Below are positions 4,877 through 5,599 of a stretch of DNA of 5,599 bases, piece after piece; position 1 is the stretch's first letter, and each line of letters starts with the position of its first letter. A model generated the notes under the pieces. That model searched no databases. It was not told the DNA's origin and saw only the letters and a program-made list of their open reading frames with translations. The stretch spans positions 20,586-26,184 of the forward strand of contig PMDE01000089.1 of NCBI GenBank assembly GCA_003154335.1, in the 5' to 3' direction. A program made the position numbers and the translations under genes. This stretch comes from Methanoregula sp. Its GTDB lineage: Archaea > Halobacteriota > Methanomicrobia > Methanomicrobiales > Methanospirillaceae.

Positions 4877-5587
4877 CTAAGTACTTCGGGCGTTTCTTAT
4901 AGCGACCTGTACGGCTGTCCCTTTATCCCAGATAACAGGTGAAAGGGATAGTTCAACGGCTACCTTACTCCCGTCTTGCCTGATTAGCTGGATATTGTCA
5001 ATGTTCATTCTTGCGCCAAGCTCTGCCTGAGTTACCCTTTCCCGGAAGATCGCCTGCGACCCCGGATCGATGAGATCGATCATAGTGCGCCCGGTCAGTT
5101 TCGTCCAGATATCGGCTCCGAGGTACCGGAAGCCGGCGGGATTTCCGTACGCGATCTTCCCCTCGCTGTACACTATGATCCCTTCCGGCGACTTCTCGAT
5201 CAGGTTGCGGTACCGCGCCTCGTCCAGGGCGAGAACCTCGACGTTCGATACGTATTCCTCAATAAAAACTGATGCGATGACTAAAACCAGAGCGAAGAAT
5301 GCCCGGTTAAGCAATGCATACTCCATCGATATATCCCGCGGCGACAGGAACAGGCTCACTGCCATAAGGACAATAAACACGCCGGTCAGCACAATGGGTG
5401 CATACTTCCAGCTGAGGTAAACGGTCAGGAAAAGGGGAATGAGATACAGGATCCAGATCATCACGCCGAGAGGAGTGATGATGTCGATGACGAAAATAAG
5501 TGCCGTTGCCAGAGCGATATAAACGATGATACGGAAGAAATCATCCCTCCTCTGTACCGGCCAGGTAAGGCTTCCCGTGTCTGCCAT
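4877..5587 (-). CDS. Membrane protein with four helices and a C-terminal PAS domain, no kinase domain
   Basis: A probable membrane-bound sensor of unknown signal. The 236 residues begin with a short polar stretch. Four hydrophobic segments follow (about 20-37, 42-60, 64-82 and 92-109); the TPLGVMIWILYLIPLFLTVY part (38-57) resembles the membrane modules at the front of many archaeal and bacterial sensor kinases. A short linker leads into a PAS domain from about 122: RYRNLIEKSPEGIIVY (125-140), GKIAYGNPAGFRYLG (143-157), and late strands with QLIRQDGSKVAVELSLSPV and VQVAIRNA near the end. The chain stops right after the PAS domain, where relatives usually continue with a D-I-T-E-R-like linker and a histidine kinase or further PAS units. 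It is either a stand-alone sensor working with partners or a shortened kinase. ATG at 5587 follows AGGA by about seven bases; the frame stays open to the window edge, so a longer N-terminus is possible. No co-transcribed partner is visible. Confidence 0.8.
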   Translation of the reverse strand: MADTGSLTWPVQRRDDFFRIIVYIALATALIFVIDIITPLGVMIWILYLIPLFLTVYLSWKYAPIVLTGVFIVLMAVSLFLSPRDISMEYALLNRAFFALVLVIASVFIEEYVSNVEVLALDEARYRNLIEKSPEGIIVYSEGKIAYGNPAGFRYLGADIWTKLTGRTMIDLIDPGSQAIFRERVTQAELGARMNIDNIQLIRQDGSKVAVELSLSPVIWDKGTAVQVAIRNARST

Positions 5588-5599
5588 ACATGATCCTGT

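Overview
The window looks like chromosomal DNA from a methanogenic euryarchaeon, most likely in or near the Methanomicrobiales (inference). The archaeal marks are ribosomal proteins S3Ae (eS1) and a long archaeal-type S15, a Pcc1 subunit of KEOPS, an ApgM-type phosphoglycerate mutase, AT-rich TATA-like promoters and an oligo-T terminator. The membrane-anchored PAS protein fits the sensor-rich Methanoregula-like lineages. All five genes lie on the minus strand, so read the map from right to left.

Right to left: (1) 4877-5587, a four-helix membrane protein ending in one PAS domain, without a kinase domain. (2) 3904-4876, about 970 bases without a convincing gene but with several inverted repeats: a 16-base perfect palindrome, an 8-bp perfect repeat, a 9-bp hairpin followed by T5 on the plus strand, and next to rps15 a possible multi-branched leader RNA closed by a perfect 9-bp stem. 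(3) 1253-3903, a compact operon rps15 - DHH (RecJ-like) phosphoesterase - pcc1 - rps3ae. Its spacings are 26 bases, a 4-base ATGA overlap and 25 bases, and it ends in a run of eight T just after rps3ae. (4) 795-1243, about 450 bases with no supported gene. (5) 1-794, the 5' part of apgM, running off the left edge.

The central operon joins two small-subunit ribosomal proteins, a RecJ/GAN/Cdc45-type nuclease or phosphoesterase, and a subunit of the complex that makes t6A on tRNA. The tight spacing suggests co-expression of translation and nucleic-acid maintenance functions, an order that I recall from other Euryarchaeota. ApgM belongs to central carbon metabolism and the PAS protein to signalling; neither appears tied to the operon.

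No mobile element, CRISPR array, tRNA or rRNA was found. The best candidates for something undescribed are the folded element in front of rps15 and the hairpin/palindrome cluster in the 970-base gap. Both rest on base-pairing read by eye and have not been tested by comparison with relatives.
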